A stretch of DNA of 64,000 nt from Lachnospiraceae bacterium (lineage in GTDB: Bacteria > Bacillota > Clostridia > Lachnospirales > Lachnospiraceae): the NCBI GenBank assembly GCA_017513125.1, contig JAFWDI010000019.1:1-64000 (forward strand), read 5' to 3'. Shown here one piece after another: positions 1 to 8,099 of this stretch (within the stretch, counting starts at the first letter, position 1; each line of letters begins with the position of its first letter). Position numbers and translations under genes: made by a program. A model generated the notes under the pieces. That model did no database searches and had not been told where the DNA came from. It saw only the letters and a program-made list of their open reading frames with translations.

Positions 1-2520
1 AACGGAGTGGCGCCTGATTACAGCCTGAGCCGTGAGCCCGGCCAGGATGTGGACGAGTACGCGATCACGGTGACGGCGGAAGCGAGTGCGAACCCGAACT
101 ACACGATCACGACGACGCCCGGAACGTTCACGATCACGCCGAAGGCGGTCACGATCACCGCGAAGGATGCGGGCAAGATCTATGACGGAACTGCACTGAC
201 GCAGTTGCAGTTCACGGTGAGTGCACGTGCGGAGACCGATACGCACACCTTCACAGTCGTGATGACGGATACCAGTACGATTACTTATGTCGGCACGCAA
301 CCGAACGTGATTGCGACGGTAGACGGCGTGGAAGTTGAGACTGGCGTAGCGACGGCGATCGGGAACTACATGGTGACAACGGCGAATGGAACGCTGACGA
401 TCTCGGATGAAGGTGTTCCTGCGAATCTTGTCGTGACAAAATCTACTCAGGACAGTGGTGTTGATCTTGGCAAGCAAGCCACCTTCACCATCACGGCCAC
501 CAATATCTATGCGACGGCACAGACCATCACCCTTTCTGAGATCGAAGGAGTGACGCTGGCGCAGAGTACATTTGAGGATGTCGCACCCGGTGGAACGGTT
601 AGTACTACTGCTACTTATACCATCACCGAGGCCGATATTCTGGCCGGCAAGTTTACAAATACTGTTACAGCTGCTGTTGGCAATATCGAAAGGACTGCCT
701 CAGAAGTTGTGACGACGGCTGCTCCGAACGGCCACCTGACTGTCACGAAGGTCACAACGAGTGAGACGCCGACAGACGGTTATGCTCTGGGAGATGAGAT
801 CACCTATGAGATCACGGTTGCCAATGATGGTAACCTGACGATCACCGACATCACGGTGACGGATGAGCTGACCGGCGACGAGTGGACGATCGCGTCCCTG
901 ACGCCCGGAACTGACAAGACCTTCGAGGCGAGCTACACCGTGACCGAGACTGACATCCTGGCAGACGAAGTCGTGAACGTCGCGACGGCGACAGGCACGA
1001 GCCCTGATCCGGACGAGCCGGAAGTCCCGGTGACGCCGGGTGAGGATCCGGAGCCGACGGAAGACCCGGAAGGCCATCTGACCATCACGAAGGAGACGAC
1101 TTCGACGCCGGCAAACGGCGAGAGCTATGCGCTGGGCGAGGAGATCACCTATGAGATCACGGTGGCTAACGACGGTAACCTGACGATCACCGACATCACA
1201 GTGACAGATGAGCTGACCGGCGACGAGTGGACGATCGAGTCCCTGACGCCCGGAACTGAAGAGATCTTCGAGACGAGCTATATCGTGACCGAGGAAGACG
1301 TCCTGGCTGGTGAGGTCGTGAACGTCGCGACAGCGACAGGAACGAGCCCTGATCCGGACGAGCCGGAAGTCCCGGTAACGCCGGGCGAGGATCCGGAGCC
1401 GACAGAGGATCCGAACGGCCACCTGACCATCGATAAGGAGACGACCTCGACGCCTGCGAACGGCGAGAGCTACGCGCTGGGCGAGGAGATCACCTATAAG
1501 ATCACGGTGACCAATGACGGTAACCTGACGATCACCGACATCACAGTGACAGATGAGCTGACCGGCGACGAGTGGACGATCGCGTCCCTGGCACCCGGGG
1601 CCAGCGAGGAATTTACTGCGAGCTATACGGTGACCGAGGCCGACATCCTGGTGGGCGAAGTCGTGAACGTGGCGACGGCGACGGGCGAGAGTCCCGATCC
1701 GGACGAGCCGGAAGTTCCGGTGACGCCGGGTGAAGATCCGGAGCCGACGGAAGAGCCTGACAACACCCTCACGGTGGAGAAGATCATCACCGGCACGGCG
1801 CCGGAAGGCGGCTACGACGCGGGTGATGAGATCACCTACCGGATCACGGTGACGAACACCGCGAACATGACGATCACCGACATCACGGTGACCGACGAGC
1901 TGACCGGCGACGAGTGGACGATCGCGTCCCTGGCGCCCGGGGCCAGCAAGGAGTTCACGGCGACTTACACTGTGACGCAGGCGGACATCGAGGCAGGCAG
2001 CGTGACGAACACCGCTACCGCGACCGGAACGGATCCGAACGGCGGTGAGCCGGGCGGACGCGGCTCCGTGACGACGGAAGAGCTGGCCAATGTCAGATAC
2101 GAGTTCACGCAGGGCATGGGCCAGATGTGGACGAAGGGCAGCGGTGTGACCGCGGACTTCGAAGTCACGCGCTATCCGGATGACGATCCTTGCTTCGAGC
2201 TCTTCACCGGCATCGAGATCGACGGCACGGCCGTGGATGAGTCGATGTACAGAGCGGAAGAAGGCTGCGTGGAGCTGTACCTGTCCGCAGACTATATGCA
2301 GACGCTGGCGGTCGGCAGACACACGATCCGCGCGAACTTCGAGGACGGCTTCGCCGACACGTACTTCTTCGTGAAGGAGGCCGCACCGAGTGGCAGAGTC
2401 GTGACCGGTGACGGCGCGAACATCGGCGGATGGGTCGTCAGCATGATCGGCTCGGCCGGAGCAGTTGCTGGCGTCGGAGCTGCGGCTCTGAAGCGCCGGA
2501 AGAAGGAAGACGAGGAGTAA
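1..2520 (+). CDS. Surface protein with MBG and DUF11-type repeats, C-terminal part
   Basis: The reading frame is open from base 1, so the gene starts upstream; the first in-frame GTG at 7 is probably internal. The visible part begins with an MBG/YDG-type beta domain (motif KAVTITAKDAGKIYDGT), continues with five DUF11/DUF7507-like beta-sandwich repeats separated by acidic Pro-rich linkers (SPDPDEPEVPVTPGEDPEPT), then a roughly 130-residue unique domain. It ends in a short hydrophobic helix (GGWVVSMIGSAGAVAGVG) followed by KRRKKEDEE. I see no LPxTG motif, so it looks like a wall-spanning protein held by a C-terminal membrane helix rather than by a sortase. A surface adhesin or stalk role is inferred from architecture only. 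A strong terminator follows the stop. Confidence 0.85.
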   Translation, partial: NGVAPDYSLSREPGQDVDEYAITVTAEASANPNYTITTTPGTFTITPKAVTITAKDAGKIYDGTALTQLQFTVSARAETDTHTFTVVMTDTSTITYVGTQPNVIATVDGVEVETGVATAIGNYMVTTANGTLTISDEGVPANLVVTKSTQDSGVDLGKQATFTITATNIYATAQTITLSEIEGVTLAQSTFEDVAPGGTVSTTATYTITEADILAGKFTNTVTAAVGNIERTASEVVTTAAPNGHLTVTKVTTSETPTDGYALGDEITYEITVANDGNLTITDITVTDELTGDEWTIASLTPGTDKTFEASYTVTETDILADEVVNVATATGTSPDPDEPEVPVTPGEDPEPTEDPEGHLTITKETTSTPANGESYALGEEITYEITVANDGNLTITDITVTDELTGDEWTIESLTPGTEEIFETSYIVTEEDVLAGEVVNVATATGTSPDPDEPEVPVTPGEDPEPTEDPNGHLTIDKETTSTPANGESYALGEEITYKITVTNDGNLTITDITVTDELTGDEWTIASLAPGASEEFTASYTVTEADILVGEVVNVATATGESPDPDEPEVPVTPGEDPEPTEEPDNTLTVEKIITGTAPEGGYDAGDEITYRITVTNTANMTITDITVTDELTGDEWTIASLAPGASKEFTATYTVTQADIEAGSVTNTATATGTDPNGGEPGGRGSVTTEELANVRYEFTQGMGQMWTKGSGVTADFEVTRYPDDDPCFELFTGIEIDGTAVDESMYRAEEGCVELYLSADYMQTLAVGRHTIRANFEDGFADTYFFVKEAAPSGRVVTGDGANIGGWVVSMIGSAGAVAGVGAAALKRRKKEDEE
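730..2058 (+). repeat. Four tandem ~345-bp coding repeats (DUF11-type units)
   Basis: Unit starts are at 730, 1072, 1417 and 1762, with lengths of 342, 345 and 345 bp and a shorter last unit without the Pro-rich linker. The core TITDITVTDELTGDEWTI is almost invariant in all four, and the DNA under it is also nearly identical, which suggests recent duplication or gene conversion. A more diverged fifth unit precedes them (about 412-729). Confidence 0.9.
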
Positions 2521-2569
2521 GCATCTGCGAGGCACTGAGCCGAGGCAGAGACGCTGAGTGAGATGAAGC

Positions 2570-2602
2570 AGCCCCCGGGAGAGATCCCGGGGGCTGTTCT
2601 TT
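2570..2602 (+). terminator. Rho-independent terminator
   Basis: A perfect 11-bp stem (AGCCCCCGGGA / TCCCGGGGGCT) with a GAGA tetraloop at 2581-2584 is followed by GTTCTTTT. It ends transcription of the surface-protein gene. Confidence 0.95.
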
Positions 2603-2615
2603 TCGCTTTACGCGT

Positions 2616-2645
2616 TTGATTGAACTGTAAGCCGCTTCGTAATAA
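2616..2645 (+). promoter_or_regulatory. Candidate promoter for the TrmH-family gene
   Basis: TTGATT (2616-2621) and TAATAA (2640-2645) are separated by 18 bp, directly after the terminator. The expected transcript start near 2652 is only a few bases before the ATG at 2655, and no Shine-Dalgarno sequence is seen, so the message may be leaderless. Confidence 0.5.
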
Positions 2646-2654
2646 AATAGAACC

Positions 2655-3572
2655 ATGAAGGAACCCATCCGCATCACGGACCCGAACGCGCCCGAGCTGC
2701 AGTACTACCGGGAGCCGAACGAGAACCGCCTTCGCCGCGCCTTCGAGCCGGCAGAGGGTCTTTTCGTGTGCGAAACGGTCCGGGTGATCGGCCGGGCGAC
2801 GGAGGCCGGTTACGAGCCGGTGTCGTTTCTGGTGAACGAGGATGTATGGGCGGCCGTGCGCGCGGAGAAAGCGCACGCAGATACTTCCGGTGCCGTGGAT
2901 ACCGACGAGGAGAGCGTGATCTCCCTGGTAACTGATGCCGCCCCCGACACCCCGCTCTACGTCTGCCCCGAGCCCGTCATGCGCGGGGTCAGCGGCTCGA
3001 AACTCCCGGGCGGGGTCCTGTGCCTCATGCGCAGGCGCCCGCTGCCCCCGGTGGCGGACCTGTGCCGCGGCGCGAAGCGCGTGGTCTGGCTCGAGGATGT
3101 GGAGAACCCGACGAACGTCGGCGCCATTTTCCGTTCGGCCGCCGCGATCGGCATGGACGCGGTCGTGCTGACGAAGGCCTGCGCGGACCCGCTGTACCGG
3201 CGCGCGGCGCGAGTGAGCATGGGCAATGTCTTTCAGGTCCCCTGGACCTTCACCGCCCTGACCGGACCGGCGGAGCGGTCGGATCCGCGGGGGCGGGGGA
3301 CATTGGCCGCGCTGAAGGAGCAGGGCTTCGTGATCGTGGCGCTCGCGCTCACGGAGGGCGCGCTGCCGGTCGACGCGCCCGAACTGAAGACCCTGGCGGA
3401 ACGTGCCTCGGGGCTCGTGATCGTCCTCGGGAACGAAGCGGAGGGTATCTCCGCGGAGACGCTCGCGGTCTGTGACCGGACCGCGGTGATCCCGATGATG
3501 AACGGGGTGGATTCATTGAACGTAGCCGCAGCGAGCGCGGTGGCGTTCTGGGAGCTGCGCAGCCGCAGCTGA
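2655..3572 (+). CDS. TrmH/SpoU-family RNA 2'-O-methyltransferase
   Basis: This 305-residue protein has the trefoil-knot SPOUT methylase signatures in order: motif 1 (LEDVENPTNVGAIFRSAAA, about residues 140-158), motif 2 (VIVLGNEAEGIS, about 255-267) and motif 3 (IPMMNGVDSLNVAAASAV, about 279-296). The conserved Arg in motif 1, Glu in NEAEG and Asn in SLNV are present. The family moves a methyl group from SAM to a ribose 2'-OH in rRNA or tRNA. Which RNA is modified cannot be told from the sequence. The N-terminal part (ITDPNAPELQYYREPNENRLR) matches the substrate-binding extension of TrmH-like rRNA methylases, supporting the ATG at 2655 despite the lack of an RBS. Confidence 0.9.
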   Translation: MKEPIRITDPNAPELQYYREPNENRLRRAFEPAEGLFVCETVRVIGRATEAGYEPVSFLVNEDVWAAVRAEKAHADTSGAVDTDEESVISLVTDAAPDTPLYVCPEPVMRGVSGSKLPGGVLCLMRRRPLPPVADLCRGAKRVVWLEDVENPTNVGAIFRSAAAIGMDAVVLTKACADPLYRRAARVSMGNVFQVPWTFTALTGPAERSDPRGRGTLAALKEQGFVIVALALTEGALPVDAPELKTLAERASGLVIVLGNEAEGISAETLAVCDRTAVIPMMNGVDSLNVAAASAVAFWELRSRS

Positions 3573-3596
3573 CTTACATACAGGGGGGTAATATCC

Positions 3597-4739
3597 ATGA
3601 AAACCGGTTCGAAAATGCTGGGAGAAGAGAAACGGCCGCTCTGGAAGCAATTTTTTCTGGTCATCATCCGAGCGGTAGTCGTGATCATACTCTGCGGTCT
3701 GGCGCTGCTCGTGATCCTGACGGTCACGGAATATAAGCCGGACGACGTTGAGCCGGTCGAGATCGAGGGCGAGGCTTCGGCGGAGGCCCCGGCTCCCGGG
3801 GACAGCATCACGTTCATGACCTGGAACACCGGCTACGGCGGCCTCGGCGACGACACGGATTTCTTCATGGACGGCGGCCGGCGCGTGCGCCCGGAGAAGC
3901 AGCCCAGGGTCTATGAGAACCTCGAAGCGATGCTGCAGCAGGTGCTGGCGGAAGACCCCGATATCGTGCTGCTGCAGGAGGTCGACCAGAACTCGACCCG
4001 CTCGTATAACACGAACCAGCCTCACGGCTGGCGCGACGGCCTGCAGGGCTATGAGAGTAATTACGGGACGAATTACCGCACCCTGTTCGTGCCGTACCCG
4101 CTTCCTCCGATCGGCCGCGTGGACGCGGGTATCATGACGTTCTCTCGCTTCGATATTTCGGAGGCCGAGCGCATCCAGCTTCCCTGCCCGTTCTCCTGGC
4201 CGGTCCGCCTGGCGAACCTGAAGCGCTGCCTGGTCGTGAACCGGATTCCGCTGGAGGGCACGGACCGCGAGCTCGTGATCGTGAACCTGCATCTGGAAGC
4301 CTATGACGACGGCGAGGGCAAGATCGCGCAGACGCATATGCTGCGGGATCTTCTGGTGGCGGAAGCGATCGCGGGGAATTACGTGATCGCGGGCGGCGAC
4401 TTTAACCAGACGTTTTCGACCGTCGATCTGACGAATTACCCGACACTTGAAGGACGCTGGGCGCCCGGGACCATTGAGACGGATGAGTTCGTCAGCGGCC
4501 GGGAAGACGGCGCCGGCAGCAGCTGGCAGTTCGTGCAGGATGATGCAGTGCCTTCCTGCCGCTCGCTGGACCGGCCTCTGGTCGGCGCGGATCCCACGGA
4601 TTTCCAGTACTATGTGATCGACGGCTTCATCGTATCCGGGAACATTCAGATCGAGAGCGCGGAGACGCTGGATCTGGGCTTCGTGAATACGGACCATAAC
4701 CCCGTGATGATGGAAGTGACGCTGCTGCCGGCAAACTGA
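3597..4739 (+). CDS. Membrane-anchored endonuclease/exonuclease/phosphatase-family protein
   Basis: This 380-residue protein has a single N-terminal TM helix (about residues 19-43) followed by an EEP (DNase I-like) domain. Family motifs are visible: MTWNTGYGG near residue 76, PDIVLLQEVDQNS (metal-binding Glu) near 120, VNLHLEA near 226, GGDFNQTF near 262 and TDHNPVMMEV near the C-terminus (catalytic His). This fold hydrolyses phosphodiester bonds in nucleic acids, sphingomyelin or phosphoinositides; the substrate is not predictable here. The TM helix points to an extracytoplasmic domain. The RBS is AGGGGGG at about 3583, with good spacing to the ATG. Confidence 0.85.
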   Translation: MKTGSKMLGEEKRPLWKQFFLVIIRAVVVIILCGLALLVILTVTEYKPDDVEPVEIEGEASAEAPAPGDSITFMTWNTGYGGLGDDTDFFMDGGRRVRPEKQPRVYENLEAMLQQVLAEDPDIVLLQEVDQNSTRSYNTNQPHGWRDGLQGYESNYGTNYRTLFVPYPLPPIGRVDAGIMTFSRFDISEAERIQLPCPFSWPVRLANLKRCLVVNRIPLEGTDRELVIVNLHLEAYDDGEGKIAQTHMLRDLLVAEAIAGNYVIAGGDFNQTFSTVDLTNYPTLEGRWAPGTIETDEFVSGREDGAGSSWQFVQDDAVPSCRSLDRPLVGADPTDFQYYVIDGFIVSGNIQIESAETLDLGFVNTDHNPVMMEVTLLPAN

Positions 4740-4805
4740 CCTGCGTGCGGCGTCTGACGGAGAACCGAGAGACATGAGACCGCTGCGAAAGCGGAGAGGA
4801 GCAGT

Positions 4806-5285
4806 ATGAGAGGACAGAGAATAAAGGTCCCGGGAAATGCCGCGGACCTGGTAATGCGCATCATCGGGATCGCGGCGCTGGCCGCGGTCACGGTGTTCGT
4901 GATCGTGATGTGGAAGCGGATCCCCGACGTGGTCCCTTCGCACTTTACTTTCCGCGGGCAGATCGACGGGTATTCCGGGAAAAAGATGCTCCTGTTCCCG
5001 CTGGTGATCGGCTGGGGCATCTTCGGCATGGTGAACCTTTTGTCCGCGATCCCGCAGGCGTGGAACATCCCGGTGCAGCTCACCGCGGAGAATATGGGGC
5101 GCATCCTGCGGACGCTGAAGACGATGCTGCTGCTTATCGGGATGATCGTCGCTCTTTTCCTGTCGTATATGACATTCGTCATGGCGCGGGGGCAGGGGAT
5201 GGCGCCGGCGGCGCTGGCATTGTTCCTGGTCGCGGTGGTCCTCTCGACCGCGGTGTGTACGACGCGCGTGTTTCTGCAGCGGTAA
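4806..5285 (+). CDS. DUF1648-domain membrane protein
   Basis: This 159-residue protein has four predicted TM helices. The DUF1648 signature lies between the first two (VPSHFTFRGQIDGYSGKK), as in the N-terminal part of SdpI-type immunity proteins. It lacks the C-terminal SdpI half, so it is a stand-alone DUF1648 protein of unknown role. A GAGAGGAG ribosome binding site lies about 6 bases before the ATG. It sits 22 bp upstream of the CDF transporter and is probably co-transcribed. Confidence 0.75.
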   Translation: MRGQRIKVPGNAADLVMRIIGIAALAAVTVFVIVMWKRIPDVVPSHFTFRGQIDGYSGKKMLLFPLVIGWGIFGMVNLLSAIPQAWNIPVQLTAENMGRILRTLKTMLLLIGMIVALFLSYMTFVMARGQGMAPAALALFLVAVVLSTAVCTTRVFLQR

Positions 5286-5307
5286 GAGAAGAAAGGGAAG
5301 GTTTTTT

Positions 5308-6456
5308 ATGGACCCTGAAAAGAAGGATAATCTGACGCCGGAGACGCTGGAGTCGCGGGACCGGATCATTGTCCGGACCAGCGTGATCGGCATTCTGGCG
5401 AACGTCTTCCTGGCGGCCTTCAAGGCCGTCATCGGACTGCTGTCGAACTCGATCGCGGTCGTGCTGGACGCGGTAAATAACCTGTCGGACGCGCTTTCTA
5501 GCGTGATCACGATCGTGGGAACGAAGCTCGCGGGGAAACGCCCGGATAAGAAGCATCCGCTGGGCTACGGGCGCATCGAGTACCTGAGCGCGATGATCGT
5601 CTCGGCGATCGTGCTGTACGCGGGCATCACCTCGCTGGTGGAGTCGATCAAGAAGATCATTCATCCCGAGACTCCGGATTATTCGCGGGTCTCTCTGATC
5701 ATCATCGCGGCGGCTGTGATCGTGAAGATCATTCTGGGACGCTTCGTAAAGGCGCGCGGCGAGAAAGCCGGATCGCAGGCGCTGGTGGCTTCCGGAAAGG
5801 ACGCGACGTTCGACGCGGTCCTTTCGGTGTCGGTGCTCGCGTCGGCGGTCATCTTCCTGGCGACAGGCGTGTCGATCGAGGCGTTCGTCGGTGCGGTGAT
5901 CGCCGTGATCATCATCAAGAGCGGCATCGAGATGATGATCGAGACATTGAACGATATTCTGGGTCAACGCGCGGATGCGGATATCGTGCGGGAGATCCGC
6001 GGGATCCTCACGGAGCTCCCGGAGGTGCGCGGGGCGTATGACCTGATCATTTATAATTTCGGGCCGAACCGCGATTACGCGTCGGTCCATCTCGAGCTGC
6101 CGGACACGATGACCGCGGAGGAGATCGACCGGCTCACGCGCAGCGCGCAGATCGAGGTCTTTCAGCGCACCGGGGTGATCCTGACCGGTGTGAGCGTGTA
6201 TTCGTATAATACGTCCAATGACGAGGCCGCACTCGTGCGCGAGAGCGTGCGGAACGCGGTGATGGCGCACGACTGGGCGCTGCAGATGCACGGGTTTTAC
6301 GCGGACGCGGAGGCGAAGACCATGCGTTTCGACGTGGTGATCGGCTTCGAGATCGGGACGAAGGAGGCGCTGGCGCAGCTGTACGCGGAGGTCGGCGCTC
6401 TTTATCCGGACTGGCAGATCATGATCGTGCCGGACGTGGACGTGGCGGATCTGTGA
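5308..6456 (+). CDS. Cation diffusion facilitator (CDF) family transporter
   Basis: This 382-residue protein has the CDF layout: a six-TM domain (about residues 25-215) followed by a cytosolic ferredoxin-like domain (about 220-300) and a further C-terminal extension of about 80 residues that looks like a second copy of that domain type. Conserved CDF motifs are KKHPLGYGRIEYLS after TM2 and NDILGQRAD after TM6. CDF proteins export divalent metals (Zn, Fe, Mn, Co) in exchange for protons. In TM2 the metal site reads NNLSD rather than the zinc-type HxxxD, and TM5 (SIEAFVGAVIA) lacks the usual His, so the metal may be Mn or Fe, or transport may be atypical. The RBS is AAGGGAAGG. Confidence 0.9.
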   Translation: MDPEKKDNLTPETLESRDRIIVRTSVIGILANVFLAAFKAVIGLLSNSIAVVLDAVNNLSDALSSVITIVGTKLAGKRPDKKHPLGYGRIEYLSAMIVSAIVLYAGITSLVESIKKIIHPETPDYSRVSLIIIAAAVIVKIILGRFVKARGEKAGSQALVASGKDATFDAVLSVSVLASAVIFLATGVSIEAFVGAVIAVIIIKSGIEMMIETLNDILGQRADADIVREIRGILTELPEVRGAYDLIIYNFGPNRDYASVHLELPDTMTAEEIDRLTRSAQIEVFQRTGVILTGVSVYSYNTSNDEAALVRESVRNAVMAHDWALQMHGFYADAEAKTMRFDVVIGFEIGTKEALAQLYAEVGALYPDWQIMIVPDVDVADL

Positions 6457-6482
6457 CAGGCTGCCCCGTGAAGGAGGAGAAC

Positions 6483-7514
6483 ATGGAAAAACTGCATTTT
6501 GCCTCTGACTATATGGACGGGGCGCACCCGAGAGTGCTCGAAGCGCTGGTCTGGACGAACGGCCAGAAAACTCCCGGCTACGGGACGGATGATTATTCGT
6601 ACCTGGCACGGGACCGTATCCGGGAGGCCTGCGGCTGCCCGGAAGCGGAGATCCATTTTCTGGTCGGCGGTACGCAGGCGAACGCGGTCTGCCTGGGCGC
6701 GCTGCTCGCGCCTTACGAGGGCGTGCTGGCGGCGGAGACCGGACACGTGAGCCAGCACGAGGCGGGCGCGATCGAGTTCACGGGACATGAGGTCCTGACT
6801 CTGCCGGGGCATGACGGAAAGATCGACCCGGCTGAGGCGGAGGCTTTCTGCGCGGCGTTTTTCGCCGACGAGAACCACGATCACATGGTGTTTCCCGGGG
6901 CAGTCTACGTATCCCAGCCGACCGAGAGCGGGACCTTGTACTCGCTGGCGGAGCTGGAGGCGCTGCGGGAGATCTGCGACCGGTACGGGATGCGGCTGTA
7001 TCTCGACGGAGCCCGGCTCGCCTACGCGCTGGGATGTCCGGAGTGCGACGTGACATTGCCCGACCTGGGCAGGCTCTGCGACGTGTTCTATATCGGCGGG
7101 ACGAAGTGCGGCGCATTGTTCGGCGAGGCGGTCGTCGTGCCGAAGGCAGGCCTGATCCCGCATTTCTTTACGATCATAAAGCAGCGCGGGGCGCTCCCGG
7201 CGAAGGGGCGGATCCTGGGACTGCAGTTTCTGGCCCTGTTCTCCGAGGGGCTGTATGAGGAGATCGGACGGACCGCGGTGCGCGCGGCAGACCGGCTGCG
7301 TGCGGCTCTTTCCGCAAAGGGCTATGAGCTCTGCTACGGTTCGCCCACGAACCAGATCTTCGTGCGGCTGCCGGACGAGCGCCTGAGAGAACTCGCGAAG
7401 CAGGTGGAGTATTCGTTCTGGGAGAAGTCCGGCGTGGATCATACAGTCATCCGTTTGGCAGTCGGCTGGAGCACGACGGAGGACGACGTACGCGAGCTGG
7501 AGGCGCTGCTGTGA
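6483..7514 (+). CDS. Low-specificity L-threonine aldolase family (beta-eliminating lyase)
   Basis: This 343-residue PLP enzyme of fold type I shows the aldolase N-terminus (FASDYMDGAHPRVLEAL), the cofactor-contacting DGARLAYAL and the Schiff-base lysine in GGTKCGALFGEA (about residue 207). It cleaves L-threonine or allo-threonine to glycine and acetaldehyde. I chose the ATG at 6483 because AAGGAGGAGA sits at 6471-6480; a longer frame from GTG 6453 has no such support. It starts 26 bp after the CDF gene and overlaps the next gene by 4 bp, so the three are likely one unit. Confidence 0.9.
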   Translation: MEKLHFASDYMDGAHPRVLEALVWTNGQKTPGYGTDDYSYLARDRIREACGCPEAEIHFLVGGTQANAVCLGALLAPYEGVLAAETGHVSQHEAGAIEFTGHEVLTLPGHDGKIDPAEAEAFCAAFFADENHDHMVFPGAVYVSQPTESGTLYSLAELEALREICDRYGMRLYLDGARLAYALGCPECDVTLPDLGRLCDVFYIGGTKCGALFGEAVVVPKAGLIPHFFTIIKQRGALPAKGRILGLQFLALFSEGLYEEIGRTAVRAADRLRAALSAKGYELCYGSPTNQIFVRLPDERLRELAKQVEYSFWEKSGVDHTVIRLAVGWSTTEDDVRELEALL

Positions 7515-8074
7515 GCGCCAGGACGCGCATCGACCATCCGATCCCGCCGACATTCGACGCGGATTCCGAAGTTCTCATCCTCGGGAGCTTCCCGTCGGTG
7601 AAGTCGCGCGAGAGCGGGTATTTCTACGGACATCCGCAGAATCGTTACTGGAAGGTGCTCGCGGCACTGTTCGGGGACGCGGTCCCGCAGACCGTGGAGG
7701 AGAAGCGGGCTTTCCTGCTGCGGCATCATGTTGCGGCGTGGGATGTGATCGCTTCATGTACGATCGAGGGCTCGTCTGACGCTTCGATCCGCGACGTCGT
7801 TCCGAACGACCTGCGCCCGATCCTCGGGGGATCGCGTGTGCGGCGGATCTTCGTGAACGGAAAGACCGCGGAGCGGATGTTCCGGAAGTATACGGAGCCG
7901 GCACTGCGTGCGTGGCTGGATGAGGCGGCGGCCCGTGCTCCGGCCGGCACGGAGGACGCGGAACGTTTCGCGCACCTGCTGCCGGCAGTCTGTCTGCCTT
8001 CGACGAGCCCGGCGAACGCGGCGTGGTCGCCCGAACGGCTGAGGGAAGCATGGAAAGTCATTCTGAATCGGTGA
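7511..8074 (+). CDS. Uracil-DNA glycosylase superfamily, hypoxanthine-DNA glycosylase-like
   Basis: This 187-residue protein fits family 6 of the UDG superfamily: an N-terminal LILGSFPSVKSRES active-site strand, the following YGHPQNRYWKVLAALFG helix, the WDVIASCTIEGSSD segment and the C-terminal LPSTSPANA loop. Family 6 enzymes remove deaminated adenine (hypoxanthine) from DNA at the start of base-excision repair. It starts with GTG overlapping the previous stop (GTGA), so its translation is likely coupled to the aldolase gene. Confidence 0.8.
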   Translation: MSARTRIDHPIPPTFDADSEVLILGSFPSVKSRESGYFYGHPQNRYWKVLAALFGDAVPQTVEEKRAFLLRHHVAAWDVIASCTIEGSSDASIRDVVPNDLRPILGGSRVRRIFVNGKTAERMFRKYTEPALRAWLDEAAARAPAGTEDAERFAHLLPAVCLPSTSPANAAWSPERLREAWKVILNR

Positions 8075-8099
8075 ATTCGGATATTACATCAGAGAGAAC

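Noticed and set aside
730..2058. Regular repeats considered as a CRISPR array
   Set aside because: Units are about 345 bp, in frame and coding, with no short palindromic repeat and spacer pattern. No cas gene is present.
700..2535. 611-residue open frame on the - strand across the surface-protein repeats
   Set aside because: It mirrors the + strand repeats in the antisense frame, is Arg/His/Asp-rich with no family motifs, and has no RBS. The + strand frame has clear domains.
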